Below the pieces are notes generated by a model. It made no database searches, was not told the DNA's origin, and saw nothing but the letters and a program-made list of their open reading frames with translations. A DNA stretch of 64,000 nucleotides from JBOGXF01 sp050694275 (GTDB lineage: Bacteria; Actinomycetota; CADDZG01; WHSQ01): positions 10,151-74,150 of the forward strand of contig JBOGXF010000053.1 in assembly GCA_050694275.1 (NCBI GenBank). The letters are read 5' to 3'. Numbering within the stretch: the stretch's first letter is position 1; every line of letters begins with the position of its first letter. Of the stretch, positions 53,601 through 62,044 are shown piece by piece. Made by a program: the position numbers and the translations under genes.

Positions 53601-54124
53601 AGCTCGAGATAGAAGCGGTCGCCGAACAGCTCCCGGTACTGAGCGGCTTTGCGCCGGGCTCCGGCGCGGTCTCCCGCCACTATGAGCTTGGGGATCTCGG
53701 CCGACAGACATCCGGAGAGGCAGATGATCCCCTCCGAGTGCTCGCCGAGCAGGTCCCAGTCGGTGCGAGGGAAATAGTGGAACCCCTCGAGCCAGGCGCG
53801 CGAGGAGACCTTGACCAGGTTGCGATAGCCGGCGTCGTCTGCCGCCAGCAGGGTGAGGTGGTAGGTGCGGTTCGAGGCCTCCTTCTGGGGGGGTTTCTCG
53901 CGGCGGTCGCCGCCGAAGAGGTAGCCCTCCATCCCGAGAATCGGCTTGACCCCGGCTTTGCCCCCGGTCCGATAGAACTCGAGCGCCCCGTACATCACCC
54001 CGTGGTCGGTGATGGCGCAGGCCGGCATGTCGGCGGCGGCGGCGGCCTCGAACAGCTCGGGAATCCGGCTGGCGCCGTCGAGCATCGAGTACTCGGTATG
54101 AGCATGGAGATGGACGAAGCTCAA
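50696..54124 (-). CDS. dnaE: DNA polymerase III alpha subunit
   Basis: This 1142-residue replicative polymerase of the DnaE1 type has an N-terminal PHP domain (FVHLHAHTEYSMLDGASR), a palm with MPDIDIDFDERKR and GRGSAAGSVVSYALG, a fingers region, an HhH motif and an OB-fold (VNVGGLVSDIRKRVTKRGDIMVLLQLEDLSG). It is the catalytic core of chromosome replication. It begins with TTG at 54124; no ATG in frame fits. The neighbouring gene order gives no operon. Confidence 0.96.
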   Translation of the reverse strand: MSFVHLHAHTEYSMLDGASRIPELFEAAAAADMPACAITDHGVMYGALEFYRTGGKAGVKPILGMEGYLFGGDRREKPPQKEASNRTYHLTLLAADDAGYRNLVKVSSRAWLEGFHYFPRTDWDLLGEHSEGIICLSGCLSAEIPKLIVAGDRAGARRKAAQYRELFGDRFYLELQDHGLREQQALNDELVAIGKEMAIAWVATNDSHYTHKDDAAGHDVLLCINTGSEMSDPNRFKFDSNEFYLKTPQEMAEKFARWPGACETTLEVAERCNVTLQLGNLVLPVYEVPDNKTLEGHLEDLVEAGLRRRFDDVTPEVRDRARYELKVIFDMGFAGYFLVVQDFVNWAKRRGIRVGPGRGSAAGSVVSYALGITELDPLRYDLMFERFLNPGRKQMPDIDIDFDERKRGDVIRYVQDKYGEDRVAQIVTYGTIKGKQAIRDAARVLGFSYADGDRLTKMYPPLIMGRDSGLQKALETSVELREAYAAGGAAKEIIDVALKVENLKRSAGIHAAGVVIGRDPLVEHLPLKRGEHGEVVTQFDMNGVEELGLLKMDFLGLRNLTVIDLTREYVAANRGVEVDVDSLELDDPKVYEMLQRGDSDGVFQLESEGMRRLIHQLKPDRFEQIMALIALYRPGPMEQIPTYIERKLDPSKVVYLHPALEDITKETYGVLVYQEQIVQMLQKLAGYTPGEADLVRKAIGKKKRDIMKKEEPRFIAGCAQTGLSEKEARKLWDLIQPFADYSFNRAHSASYAYVAYQTAWLKAHYPVEYMAALLTSVKDRKDDKPKYLHMARKMDIPVLLPDVNSSEIDFTPVGDSIRFGLSAVRHVGEGVVEKIIEARRSKGEFTSFYDFCRKVDYACLNKKTVESLVWAGAFESLGHTRKGLAETFEGICQEVVTERKQQEAGQFSLFSSGGEPDPNGNGHHETPIPIDEYPKDYLLAREKEMLGLYVSDHPLLGVEGLLARMCDCPISALDSRPPGEVVNVGGLVSDIRKRVTKRGDIMVLLQLEDLSGAGVEVIVFPKAHEQYAAMLRPDAILVVKGRVDQDVRDDSIKLIAMELHEPELGDARPLVINLQREMCSGKVIDELKEVLAAHPGSTQVFLRLVGGEETVLRLTSELWVDTGNGLHAEIKALLGPSVFETQ

Positions 54125-54444
54125 TTGCAGGCCACCACCCGGATGAAATTACAGGGATGTACTTTTCCACTATGCACCCGGCCCCCGACCGACTTCAAGC
54201 AATCCCCGCCGACCTGGGAAAAGGGCGCTGTCAAGGACCCCAAAGTGACCATCGCGGCATCCGCCTGTGGGGCACAAGACGGACAACCTGTGGATTACGT
54301 GGCCGGAGGCAGAGGCCGGCCGCTGAGGTAACGAGACCGGCGGCCTCTTAGTTCATGGGGCGGGCCTCATCCCGCGCCTGCGGGCGACCTTGTTGCCTCT
54401 AGCCACCCGAGCGGTGGCCAGCCGCGACAAGAACGGCCGGCCGG
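54125..54444. other. non-coding stretch between dnaE and a secreted-protein gene
   Basis: No credible gene on either strand. It must hold the dnaE promoter. A GGCCGC/GCGGCC stem (54321-54347 region) with CTCTT after it could terminate transcription of the secreted-protein side on one strand. Otherwise nothing recognised. Confidence 0.4.
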
Positions 54445-55092
54445 CTACTCCTCGGCCTCGGGTGCGCAGGCCTTGGCCCCCTTCGGCGGGAAGCATTCGA
54501 ACTCGACCTTGGAGTCCGCAGTCGCGTAGAACGCTCGCGCGAACGACGGCGCGCCTCCAATCACCGGAGTTAGCTGGATCATCATGACCGACTCAGCGGT
54601 GAAGTCGAGCCCTTCGATAACCGCTTCGACCGTTCCCTCGCCCGATGGCAGGGGGACCTCCACAGCGCCGGCCTCGGGAACGTAGTCGTCGTTGCAGGCT
54701 TGGGCGTTGACGTCCGGCCACACCCGGATCTCGACCGATCCACCCGACGCGAAAGCGTTGAAAGTCACCTTCATGTCTCCAACGACCCGGCCGGAGAGAT
54801 CCCCCACGAAGACCGGAACCAGTCCGTTGCCGGCACAGTTCGTGTTCGGGCCGGCGACGTAGTTGGGGATGCCGTGAGACTTCTCGCTCGAGGGCTCCGC
54901 CGTACCCAGTGTCAGAAACGTGCCGTCTATCAGCTGATCCTGCTCGCCGAAGCTGTTCGCTCCGTCCATGAAGAGGGTCGTCGCCACCGGCTTGGGCTTC
55001 TTCTTTTTCTTCTTCTTCGCTGCCTCCGCTGGAAGGCCGACGGCTCCGGCCAGGAGACCGGCCACGAGCCCAATGACTATGAGTCTTTTCAT
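54445..55092 (-). CDS. secreted protein with poly-lysine stretch, function unknown
   Basis: A signal peptide (MKRLIVIGLVAGLLAGAVGLPAEA) is followed at once by seven lysines and KPKP, then a beta-rich domain of about 170 residues with cysteines (NTNCAGNG, NAQACNDDY, FECFPPKGAKACAPE) that could form disulfides. GGGAGG precedes ATG 55092. I recognise no family. The basic segment could bind anionic cell-wall polymers. It may have its own promoter, since rluD stops 112 bp away. Confidence 0.7.
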   Translation of the reverse strand: MKRLIVIGLVAGLLAGAVGLPAEAAKKKKKKKPKPVATTLFMDGANSFGEQDQLIDGTFLTLGTAEPSSEKSHGIPNYVAGPNTNCAGNGLVPVFVGDLSGRVVGDMKVTFNAFASGGSVEIRVWPDVNAQACNDDYVPEAGAVEVPLPSGEGTVEAVIEGLDFTAESVMMIQLTPVIGGAPSFARAFYATADSKVEFECFPPKGAKACAPEAEE

Positions 55093-55204
55093 GCTGGGAA
55101 CCTCCCTCTGCCACACCGTCTTGCTATGTGACTTCTGTGCCCGGCCGGAGATTCCTCTTTGCCCGAGTTCGTCCCGTTTTGGGGTGCTTGGTCTGGTTCG
55201 GCCG

Positions 55205-56119
55205 TCAGGGGGCCGGAATGCCAGCCTCGGCGAGAGCCGAAACCAGCTCCTCTGGAAGCGGATCGGCGACCTCGACCGTGCGGCCGTCGTCGGGATGGGG
55301 GAACGCCAGCCGCCACGCATGGAGGAAGGGACGCTGCAGGCCGAGGCGTCGCGCGAGATCTCCCCCTCCCCCGTAGGCCCGGTCGCCGATCACCGGGTGG
55401 CCGAGGTGGGAGAGGTGGACTCGGACCTGGTGGGTCCGACCGCTCTCGAGCGAAACGTCGAGCAGCGCGCAGTCGCTCGCGTCGCCGAGCACCCGGTAGT
55501 GGGTCACCGCCGGGCGCCCGTCGGGGACCACCGCCATCAGCCAGCGCCGCGCCGGATGCCGTCCCACGGAGGCGTCGATCGTCCCCCTGGCCGCCGCCGG
55601 TACCCCGCGCACGAGGGCGAGGTAGCGGCGGCCGACCCGCCGCTCCTTGAGGGCCCGGGCGAGCTTCGCGTGGGCGTCGTCGTCGCGCGCCACAAGCAGA
55701 AGGCCCGACGTGTCCTTGTCGAGCCGGTGGACGATGCCGGGCCGCTCGGTCCCGGCCCCCGACAACGGCCCCCCGAGAGCCAGCAGGGCGTTCACGAGCG
55801 TCCCCGCCCTCTGCCCGGCGGCGGGATGGGTGACGAGCCCGGCGGGTTTGCTCACCACGAGCACGCGCTCGTCCTCGTAGCGCACGACGATCGGGATCGC
55901 CTCGGGCTCCGGGGGGCGCTCCTCGGGCGCGACCACCTCGCCGGCGACGACGTCGCCCTCGGACAGGCGATAGCTCGGCTTGGCCGTCGCCCCCGACACG
56001 GTCACCGCCCCGGCTTTAAGCGCGTCCCGGGCGACCCGGCGGGCGACCCCGGCCCGGGCGGCGACGACGACGTCGGCCCGCTCCCCGACCTCGTGGGGGG
56101 CCGGCGTGAACCGGATCAA
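55205..56119 (-). CDS. 23S rRNA pseudouridine synthase, RluD family
   Basis: The 304-residue enzyme has an N-terminal S4 RNA-binding domain (ARRVARDALKAGAVTVSGATAKPSYRLSEGD) and a catalytic domain with GIVHRLDKDTSGLLLVA (catalytic Asp), GRRYLALVRG and SGRTHQVRVHLSHLGHPVIGD. It isomerizes uridines in rRNA. TTG 56119 overlaps the lspA stop (TTGA), giving a coupled lspA-rluD pair, a common order in bacteria. Confidence 0.93.
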   Translation of the reverse strand: MIRFTPAPHEVGERADVVVAARAGVARRVARDALKAGAVTVSGATAKPSYRLSEGDVVAGEVVAPEERPPEPEAIPIVVRYEDERVLVVSKPAGLVTHPAAGQRAGTLVNALLALGGPLSGAGTERPGIVHRLDKDTSGLLLVARDDDAHAKLARALKERRVGRRYLALVRGVPAAARGTIDASVGRHPARRWLMAVVPDGRPAVTHYRVLGDASDCALLDVSLESGRTHQVRVHLSHLGHPVIGDRAYGGGGDLARRLGLQRPFLHAWRLAFPHPDDGRTVEVADPLPEELVSALAEAGIPAP

Positions 56120-56604
56120 GCGCTCTCCTCGGGCTCCTCGGATTCCTTGTGCCGGGCGCCGAGGATCAGGAGCAGCGCGGCCCCGACGACGATGGCGCTG
56201 TCGGCGAGGTTGAAGACCGGCCATACGTGCAGATCGACGAAGTCGACCACCCTGCCGTCGAAGTCACGGAACAGGCGGTCGTAGAGGTTCCCGAGCCCTC
56301 CGCCGAGCACCATGCCGAGCGGCACCGTCCATGAGTGGTTCTCGAGACGCCGCACCATCATGAGGATCACCGCTACCACGACGATCGTGGCAATAAGAAA
56401 GAAGCCCGGAAGGCCCGGCAGGAGCCCGAATGCACCTCCGGCGTTGAAGGTCAGGTTCAGCGACACCGCCCCTTCGATGATGTCGATCGGACCGTCCATG
56501 AGGTGGTCGAGCGCGAGCTGCTTGGTGACCTGATCGAGCACGGCGACGACGACCCCGACCCCGAGCAAGGTCAGGTAGGCGCGCGCGAGCCGGATCCCGG
56601 ACAT
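56116..56604 (-). CDS. lspA: lipoprotein signal peptidase
   Basis: This 162-residue four-helix membrane aspartyl protease has DQVTKQLA, NAGGAFGL, GGGLGNLYDRL (first Asp) and VVDFVDLHVWPVFNLADSAI (second Asp). It cleaves signal peptides of lipoproteins, of which several are encoded in this window. Confidence 0.96.
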   Translation of the reverse strand: MSGIRLARAYLTLLGVGVVVAVLDQVTKQLALDHLMDGPIDIIEGAVSLNLTFNAGGAFGLLPGLPGFFLIATIVVVAVILMMVRRLENHSWTVPLGMVLGGGLGNLYDRLFRDFDGRVVDFVDLHVWPVFNLADSAIVVGAALLLILGARHKESEEPEESA

Positions 56605-56631
56605 GGCCTCAGGTTCGCAGGTTTTCGAGGC

Positions 56632-57333
56632 TCAGCGGGCCCGCTCTTCGCGGCGCTTGCAGTCCATGCACAGGAGCGCGTGCGGGAGGGCCTTGAGCCG
56701 GGGGGCATCGATCGGCTGACCGCAGCGCTCGCAGATCCCGTAGGTGCCGTCCTCTATGCGTCTCAGCGCGCGCTCGATCTGGTCGATGAGGTCCCGGATG
56801 TTGTTGCGGAGGGAGAGGTCACGTTCCCGCTCGAAAGTCGCGGTTCCCGCATCGGCGAAGTCCTCGTCGAGACCCACCTCGCCGGTCATGTCCGACTGGG
56901 TGTCCCCGAACGAGTCTTCCTCGAGCTCCCGCTGACGCTCGCGCAGGTCGACGAGCTCCTCGTTGAGCTGTTCGGTGATGGAGGCGAGGGCCTTGGCGTC
57001 GAGCTTCGCCCGGCGCGGTGCGCGGGGTCTGGGAGCCGGACGGGGCGCCGGCTTCCTGACCGCGGCCGGCTTGCGCGCGGTCGTCTTCTTCGCCGGGGCC
57101 GCCGCCTTCGTGGTTTTCTTCCGGTTCGTCTTCTTCGCGGTCTTCTTGGCCGCAGGCTTCTCGCGGGCCGAGGACTTGGGCGCGGACTTCTTCGAGGTCG
57201 CCTTGCTCGCGGTCTTCTTGCGCGCGGTCGTCTTCCTGGCCCTTGAGGCCGCCGTCGGCTTCTTCTTAGTGGTCTTCTTCCGGGCCGGCTTCTTGGCGTT
57301 TTTCTTGCCGGTCGGCTTCTTGGCCGGGCTCAT
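56632..57333 (-). CDS. DksA/TraR-type zinc-finger protein with histone H1-like N-terminus
   Basis: Start 57333 gives 233 residues. The first about 110 are Lys/Ala/Pro/Arg-rich (AKKPTGKKNAKKP..., KKTTARKPAAVRKPAP), resembling the basic tails of histone H1-like or HupB-type proteins. The last about 120 form a coiled-coil plus zinc finger: LRNNIRDLIDQIERALRRIEDGTYGICERCGQPI...CMDCKRREE, as in DksA/TraR. It could couple nucleoid or DNA binding with RNA polymerase control. Its start overlaps the end of the DUF167 gene by 68 nt. Confidence 0.87.
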   Translation of the reverse strand: MSPAKKPTGKKNAKKPARKKTTKKKPTAASRARKTTARKKTASKATSKKSAPKSSAREKPAAKKTAKKTNRKKTTKAAAPAKKTTARKPAAVRKPAPRPAPRPRAPRRAKLDAKALASITEQLNEELVDLRERQRELEEDSFGDTQSDMTGEVGLDEDFADAGTATFERERDLSLRNNIRDLIDQIERALRRIEDGTYGICERCGQPIDAPRLKALPHALLCMDCKRREERAR

Positions 57334-57646
57334 GGGCGCGGGACGATAACACACGGTCCAGGCGTGTCACGACCTCTTCTTGGGGGATTCCGGTGACCGC
57401 GATCCGCTTGCGACGGCTCGAGTGTCCCCCCACCACGACGACGCCCGACCGAGGCAAGTCGAGCACCTCCGCGAGGAGCTCTTCGACCGCCCGATTCGCC
57501 CGGTCGTCGGTCGGGGGCGCCTTGACCTTGAGCTTGAGGGCCGTGCCGTGAATCCCCACCACGGCGGTTCGCGCGGCGCGCGCCTGCACGAACGCGTCGA
57601 TCAGCACGCGGTCTTTCGATCGGGTCACGAACGGGAGCGGTCCCAC
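57266..57646 (-). CDS. DUF167 family protein
   Basis: The core (DRVLIDAFVQARAARTAVVGIHGTALKLKVKAPPTDDRANRAVEELLAEVLDLPRSGVVVVGGHSSRRKRIAV) is a DUF167/YggU domain of unknown function. The GTG start at 57646 is likely; a later GTG is possible. The frame runs through a Glu/Arg-rich tail to 57266, 68 nt inside the next gene, probably because the basic tail of that gene lacks stops in this frame. It is divergent from ileS, with 25 bp between start codons. Confidence 0.83.
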   Translation of the reverse strand: MGPLPFVTRSKDRVLIDAFVQARAARTAVVGIHGTALKLKVKAPPTDDRANRAVEELLAEVLDLPRSGVVVVGGHSSRRKRIAVTGIPQEEVVTRLDRVLSSRAHEPGQEADRQEKRQEAGPEEDH

Positions 57647-57671
57647 GGTGCGCTCACGCTACCCTTTGCTC

Positions 57672-60600
57672 ATGCCCGAGGCCCTGTACCGCCCGGTCGA
57701 TCCGCACGTCTCCTTCCCGGAGATGGAGCAGCGCGTCCTCGAGCGGTGGCTCGCCGAAGCTGTCTTCAGGCGGTCGCTGGAGGCGCGTCGGGAACGCCCG
57801 GAGTGGGTCTTCTACGAGGGCCCTCCGACCGCCAACGCCAAACCGGGCGTCCACCACGTCGAGGCGCGGGCGTTCAAGGACATCTTCTGCCGCTTCCAGG
57901 CGATGCGCGGTCACTACGTCCACCGCAAGGGGGGGTGGGACTGCCACGGCCTCCCGGTCGAAGTCGAGGTCGAGAAGGAGCTCGGGATCACCAACAAGCG
58001 CGAGATCGAGGAGCGCGTCGGCATCGCCGAGTTCGTCGAGCGCTGCCGGGCCTCGGTCAAGCGCTACGTCGACGAGTGGGAGAAGCTGAGCGACCGCATG
58101 GGGTTCTGGGTCGACCTCGACGACGCCTACTGGACGATGGATTCGACCTACGTCGAGACGGTGTGGTGGCTGCTCAAACAGATCTGGGACAAGGGCCTGC
58201 TCGAGGAGGACTTCAAGGTCGTTCCCTACTGCCCCCGCTGCGAGACCGCGCTCAGCAACCACGAGCAGCACCAGACCGATGCCTACCAGATGGTGTCCGA
58301 CCCGTCGGTGTACGTGCGCTTCCCCCTCGTCGACGAGCCCGACACCGCGCTTCTGGTGTGGACGACGACCCCGTGGACGCTGCTCGCCAATCTCGCCGCG
58401 GCCGTCCGCGAGGACGTCGCCTACGTCAAGATCGCCGATCCCGGGCTCGAGGGCCATAATCTCGTCCTGGCGCGCGACCGGCTCGAGCCCCTCTTTGGGG
58501 AAGGCGTCGAGGTCCTCGCCACCATGACCGGCGCCGATCTCCTCGACCGCCGCTACGAACCCCCGTTTCCGTTCGTCCAATCGGGTGAGAGGGGCCACAC
58601 CGTGCGAGCCGGGGACTTCGTCACTACCGAAGACGGCTCCGGGATCGTTCACCTCGCGCCCTACGGCGAGGACGACATCATGGTCGCGCGGCGCGACGAC
58701 CTTCCGGTGGTGCAGATGATCGACGCCTCCGGCCGGGTGATCGAGCGGGGGGCCGAGTTCGCCGGGATGTGGTTCAAGGACGCCGACCCGCTGATCGTGC
58801 AGGAGCTCGAAGAGCGCGGACGCCTCCTGCGCTCGGAGACGTACGAGCACTCCTACCCCCACTGCTGGCGGTGCCGGACGCCGCTCCTCTATTACGCCCG
58901 CAAGGACTGGTACATCCGGACCTCGCAGATCCGCGCGCAGCTCCAGGCGAGCAACGAGGAGACCAACTGGCAACCGCCCGGCATCAAACACGGCAGGTTC
59001 GGCGACTGGCTCGCCAACAACGTCGACTGGTCGCTGTCGCGCGACCGCTACTGGGGGACGCCCCTTCCCATCTGGCGCTGCCCCGAGGGGCACACCACCT
59101 GTGTCGGGTCCTTCGCAGAGCTCTCCGAGCTCGCCGGCAGGGATCTCGGCACGCTCGATCCCCACCGGCCGTGGGTCGACGAGATTGCGTTCGGGTGCCC
59201 GGAATGCGGCACCCAGGCGCGCCGCGTCCGTTACGTGATCGACGCGTGGTTCGACTCCGGGTCCATGCCCTTCGCGCAGTGGCACTATCCGTTCGAGAAC
59301 ACCGACGTCTTCGATCGGCGCTTCCCCGCGGATTTCATCTCCGAGGCAATCGATCAGACGCGCGGGTGGTTCTACACGCTGCTGGCGATCGCAACGCTCG
59401 TGCGCGGTGAAAACTCGTTCCGCAACGTCGTCTGCCTCGGCCACATCGTCGACGCCGAGGGACGCAAGATGAGCAAGTCGCTGGGCAACGTCATCGATCC
59501 GTGGACGATCTTCGGCGTGCAGGGAGCCGACGTGCTGCGCTGGTATCTCTTCACCGGTGGCTCTCCGTGGGCGCCGCGCCGGGTGTCGATCGATGTGCTG
59601 CAGGAAACCCTGCGCAAGTACCTCATGACCTTGTGGAACACCTATTCGTTCTGGGTCACCTACGCGTCGCTCGAGGGCTTTGACCCTTTGGCCGAGTCAA
59701 TCCCGGTGAAGGATCGGCCCGAGATGGATCGCTGGATCCTCGCCGAGCTCGACGACACCGTCCGCGTCGTCACCGATGGACTCGAGTCGTTCGACTCGAC
59801 GACCGGGGGCCGAAGGATCGAGCAGTTCGTGGACGATCTGTCGAACTGGTACGTCCGGCGGTCCCGCCGGCGCTTTTGGCGATCGAGGGAGGAGGCCGAC
59901 ACGCGCGCCGGCTTCCTGACTTTGTGGGAGTGTCTCGTCGCCGTCGCGCAACTGAGCGCGCCCTACACGCCGTTCGTCGCCGATGAGATCTACACCAATC
60001 TGACCTCGACCGATCCCAACGCGCCCGGCTCGGTCCACCTGTCGGACTGGCCCGAGCCGGACGACGCTCGGCCCAACGACGACCTCCGCAAGCGCATGAG
60101 GCTCGCCCGGCGGCTGGTGACCCTGGGGCGTGCCGCGCGCACCGATGCGAAGGTTCGAGTTCGTCAGCCGCTTCAGCGCGCCCTGGTCGTCCTGCCGGGG
60201 GCCGAGAGGGCCGACGCCGCCTCGCTGTCTTCTCTCATGGCCGACGAGCTCAACGTCAAGGAGGTCGAGATCGCGCGCGGCCTCGAGGAATTGGTGACCT
60301 ACTCTCTCAAGCCCAACTTCAAGACGCTCGGCCCCCGTTTCGGCGCGCGAGTCAGAGACCTCGCCGCGGCACTCGATCAGACCGACGCCCACGCGTTCGT
60401 ATCGGAGCTCGAGTCGGCGGGCGCGGCGAGGGTGACGGTGGACGGCGAAGAGGTGTCGCTGGGCATCGACGACGTCGACGTGCGCGTCGAGGGGCGCACC
60501 GGCTTCCAGCTCGCGCAGGATGGCCCCTACGGAGTGGCGCTCGACCTCGATCTCACCGACGATCTCGTCGCGGAGGGCATTGCCCGCGAGGTCGTGCGCG

Positions 60601-60854
60601 CGGTCCAGGACCTGCGCAAGGCGAGTGGGCTCGCGGTCGAGGACCGCATCGAGCTGTGGCTCGCGGCCTCCAACGAGCGAGCCCGCGCCGCGCTCGAAGC
60701 GCACTCCGACTACGTCGCGGCCGAGGTCCTCGCCACCGGTCTATCCGTCGACGAACAGCGGCCCGCCGATGCGGCCACCGGAGACGTCGACGTCGAAGAC
60801 GGCACGATCTCGATTGCCATCCGCCGCAACCTGACGGCAGCGGACAAACCTTAG
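57672..60854 (+). CDS. ileS: isoleucyl-tRNA synthetase
   Basis: The 1060-residue class-I synthetase has a HIGH-equivalent HHVE motif in PGVHHVEARAFKD, an editing domain (TTTPWTLLANLAA, GEDDIMVARRDD), the KMSKS loop GRKMSKSLGN, an anticodon-binding region (DLSNWYVRRSRRRFWRSR) and a C-terminal extension. The motif style and length match the second IleS type found in actinobacteria and eukaryotes rather than E. coli IleS. It is leaderless: TACCCT (57660-57665) lies 12 nt before ATG 57672. It ends with a 4-nt overlap onto a convergent gene. Confidence 0.95.
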   Translation: MPEALYRPVDPHVSFPEMEQRVLERWLAEAVFRRSLEARRERPEWVFYEGPPTANAKPGVHHVEARAFKDIFCRFQAMRGHYVHRKGGWDCHGLPVEVEVEKELGITNKREIEERVGIAEFVERCRASVKRYVDEWEKLSDRMGFWVDLDDAYWTMDSTYVETVWWLLKQIWDKGLLEEDFKVVPYCPRCETALSNHEQHQTDAYQMVSDPSVYVRFPLVDEPDTALLVWTTTPWTLLANLAAAVREDVAYVKIADPGLEGHNLVLARDRLEPLFGEGVEVLATMTGADLLDRRYEPPFPFVQSGERGHTVRAGDFVTTEDGSGIVHLAPYGEDDIMVARRDDLPVVQMIDASGRVIERGAEFAGMWFKDADPLIVQELEERGRLLRSETYEHSYPHCWRCRTPLLYYARKDWYIRTSQIRAQLQASNEETNWQPPGIKHGRFGDWLANNVDWSLSRDRYWGTPLPIWRCPEGHTTCVGSFAELSELAGRDLGTLDPHRPWVDEIAFGCPECGTQARRVRYVIDAWFDSGSMPFAQWHYPFENTDVFDRRFPADFISEAIDQTRGWFYTLLAIATLVRGENSFRNVVCLGHIVDAEGRKMSKSLGNVIDPWTIFGVQGADVLRWYLFTGGSPWAPRRVSIDVLQETLRKYLMTLWNTYSFWVTYASLEGFDPLAESIPVKDRPEMDRWILAELDDTVRVVTDGLESFDSTTGGRRIEQFVDDLSNWYVRRSRRRFWRSREEADTRAGFLTLWECLVAVAQLSAPYTPFVADEIYTNLTSTDPNAPGSVHLSDWPEPDDARPNDDLRKRMRLARRLVTLGRAARTDAKVRVRQPLQRALVVLPGAERADAASLSSLMADELNVKEVEIARGLEELVTYSLKPNFKTLGPRFGARVRDLAAALDQTDAHAFVSELESAGAARVTVDGEEVSLGIDDVDVRVEGRTGFQLAQDGPYGVALDLDLTDDLVAEGIAREVVRAVQDLRKASGLAVEDRIELWLAASNERARAALEAHSDYVAAEVLATGLSVDEQRPADAATGDVDVEDGTISIAIRRNLTAADKP

Positions 60855-61303
60855 GGCTTGCACACCCCGCACGGCTCGTAGGCGCGGCGGCGCGCTGCCG
60901 ACTTCGACATGCGCTCGCCCCCCTTCGACTTGGCGTAGCGGCAGTCGAGGCGATGGAACTTCTTTCGCTCCGGAATCGCGACGACCTCGCCGTCGGGAAG
61001 GTTGCGCTGGCGTCGGGTCGGGGCGGGCGTCTCGGGGCGAGTCGACGCCGCAGGGGAGAATCCGCCGACCTGCGTGGCGACCCCGCCCGGCGAGTTCGCA
61101 GCGGGCTCCTGGGGGGCCCCCGCCGACGCTTCCTCGACCTCGGCCCGGCTGCGGTTATAGGCAAGGGCGAGCAAGACCGCGGCCCCGACGCTCGCCGCAA
61201 TAGACGTCCAGATCAGCGACTCGTCCGATGTCACCCACCCGAACGCGAGCGCGATCGCGGAGCCGGCGATGAGCAGGATGGACCCGCCGATGAGCAGGGT
61301 CAC
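60851..61303 (-). CDS. membrane protein with C-terminal cysteine metal-binding-like motif
   Basis: The 150-residue protein has two N-terminal membrane helices (MTLLIGGSILLIAGSAIALAFG and IAASVGAAVLLALAY), a flexible Pro/Ala linker and a C-terminal segment KFHRLDCRYAKSKGG...YEPCGVCKP. The H-x3-C...C-x2-C pattern resembles the small Cys motif found C-terminal to some nucleases and Ada-type zinc sites. Function unknown. The start lies 3 bp after divIVA, so it is probably the last gene of the division cluster. Confidence 0.75.
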   Translation of the reverse strand: MTLLIGGSILLIAGSAIALAFGWVTSDESLIWTSIAASVGAAVLLALAYNRSRAEVEEASAGAPQEPAANSPGGVATQVGGFSPAASTRPETPAPTRRQRNLPDGEVVAIPERKKFHRLDCRYAKSKGGERMSKSAARRRAYEPCGVCKP

Positions 61304-61306
61304 GGA

Positions 61307-62044
61307 TCAGCCCTCGTCGCGCCAGAACAACCCGCGCACGCTGCGCCGAGTGGTCGGTGCAGGTTCTTCGGCATCTTCGACTCGCACCACTCCCGGCCCC
61401 CGGTCGGATGTGGGCCGGCTTTCGGCCGGCGCGTCCTTACTCTCCGACGGCTCTGGAGCGGGGGTCGGGTGGGGCGCCCCACGCTGCGCGCCGGGACCGC
61501 GTGCCGAAGGACCGGCCACCTTTGGAGGCGTTTGCTCCGGGAGAGTCTGGAGAGCTCTGAGCTGTTGCTCCAAGAAACTCTTCAGCCGCGTCCTGAGATC
61601 TTGTTCGTACGCACGCAGTCGCTCGATGGCGGAATCGATCTCGCGCTTCCGAGTCGCGAAATCGCGCTCCTGCTCGGTCGACTTCCGCCGCATCTCGGCC
61701 TCGGCTTGGGACGCGCGCGTGCGCGTCTCTTCCGACGCACGACGCGCTCGCTCCTCGGCTTCGCCGATGAGCTGCTCGGCCTTCGCTTTGGCTTTGCCGA
61801 TCGCCTCCTCGGCCGCCTGCTGCGCGGTGACGAGCGTCTTCTTGAGCATCTCCTCGGCCTCGCGGCTCGTCGCGACGGTTTGATCGAGCTCGCGCATCCG
61901 CTGATGGAGCGAGAGATTCTCACGCTGGACGCGATCGAGGACTTCGGCGACGCGGTCGAGGAAATCGTCGACTTCCTCCTGGTTGTATCCCCTCCACGCG
62001 TCGTGGAACTGCTTATCGTGGATATGGCGCGCGCTTAGATCCAT
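61307..62044 (-). CDS. divIVA: DivIVA-family cell-pole/division protein
   Basis: This 245-residue protein has the DivIVA lipid-binding N-terminus (ARHIHDKQFHDAWRGYNQEEVDDFLDRV) followed by a long coiled coil (about 35-185) and a disordered Pro-rich tail. In actinobacteria DivIVA/Wag31 recruits cell-wall synthesis to poles. It is leaderless: GATACT (62056-62051) lies 12 nt before the ATG, indicating an own promoter in addition to the cluster. Its C-terminal codons contain a weak GAGTGGT/ACCACTC palindrome. Confidence 0.93.
   Translation of the reverse strand: MDLSARHIHDKQFHDAWRGYNQEEVDDFLDRVAEVLDRVQRENLSLHQRMRELDQTVATSREAEEMLKKTLVTAQQAAEEAIGKAKAKAEQLIGEAEERARRASEETRTRASQAEAEMRRKSTEQERDFATRKREIDSAIERLRAYEQDLRTRLKSFLEQQLRALQTLPEQTPPKVAGPSARGPGAQRGAPHPTPAPEPSESKDAPAESRPTSDRGPGVVRVEDAEEPAPTTRRSVRGLFWRDEG

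Noticed and set aside
52079..54331. 750-codon open frame antisense to dnaE
   Set aside because: GC-driven shadow of a complete polymerase gene.
57654..59444. 596-codon open frame antisense to ileS
   Set aside because: It mirrors the codon bias of ileS and encodes no recognisable motif.
61348..61392. Third copy of the GCCGAGTGGTC palindrome as a separate feature
   Set aside because: The arms are only 7 bp and lie inside divIVA coding sequence, so chance cannot be excluded; mentioned only within the family finding.
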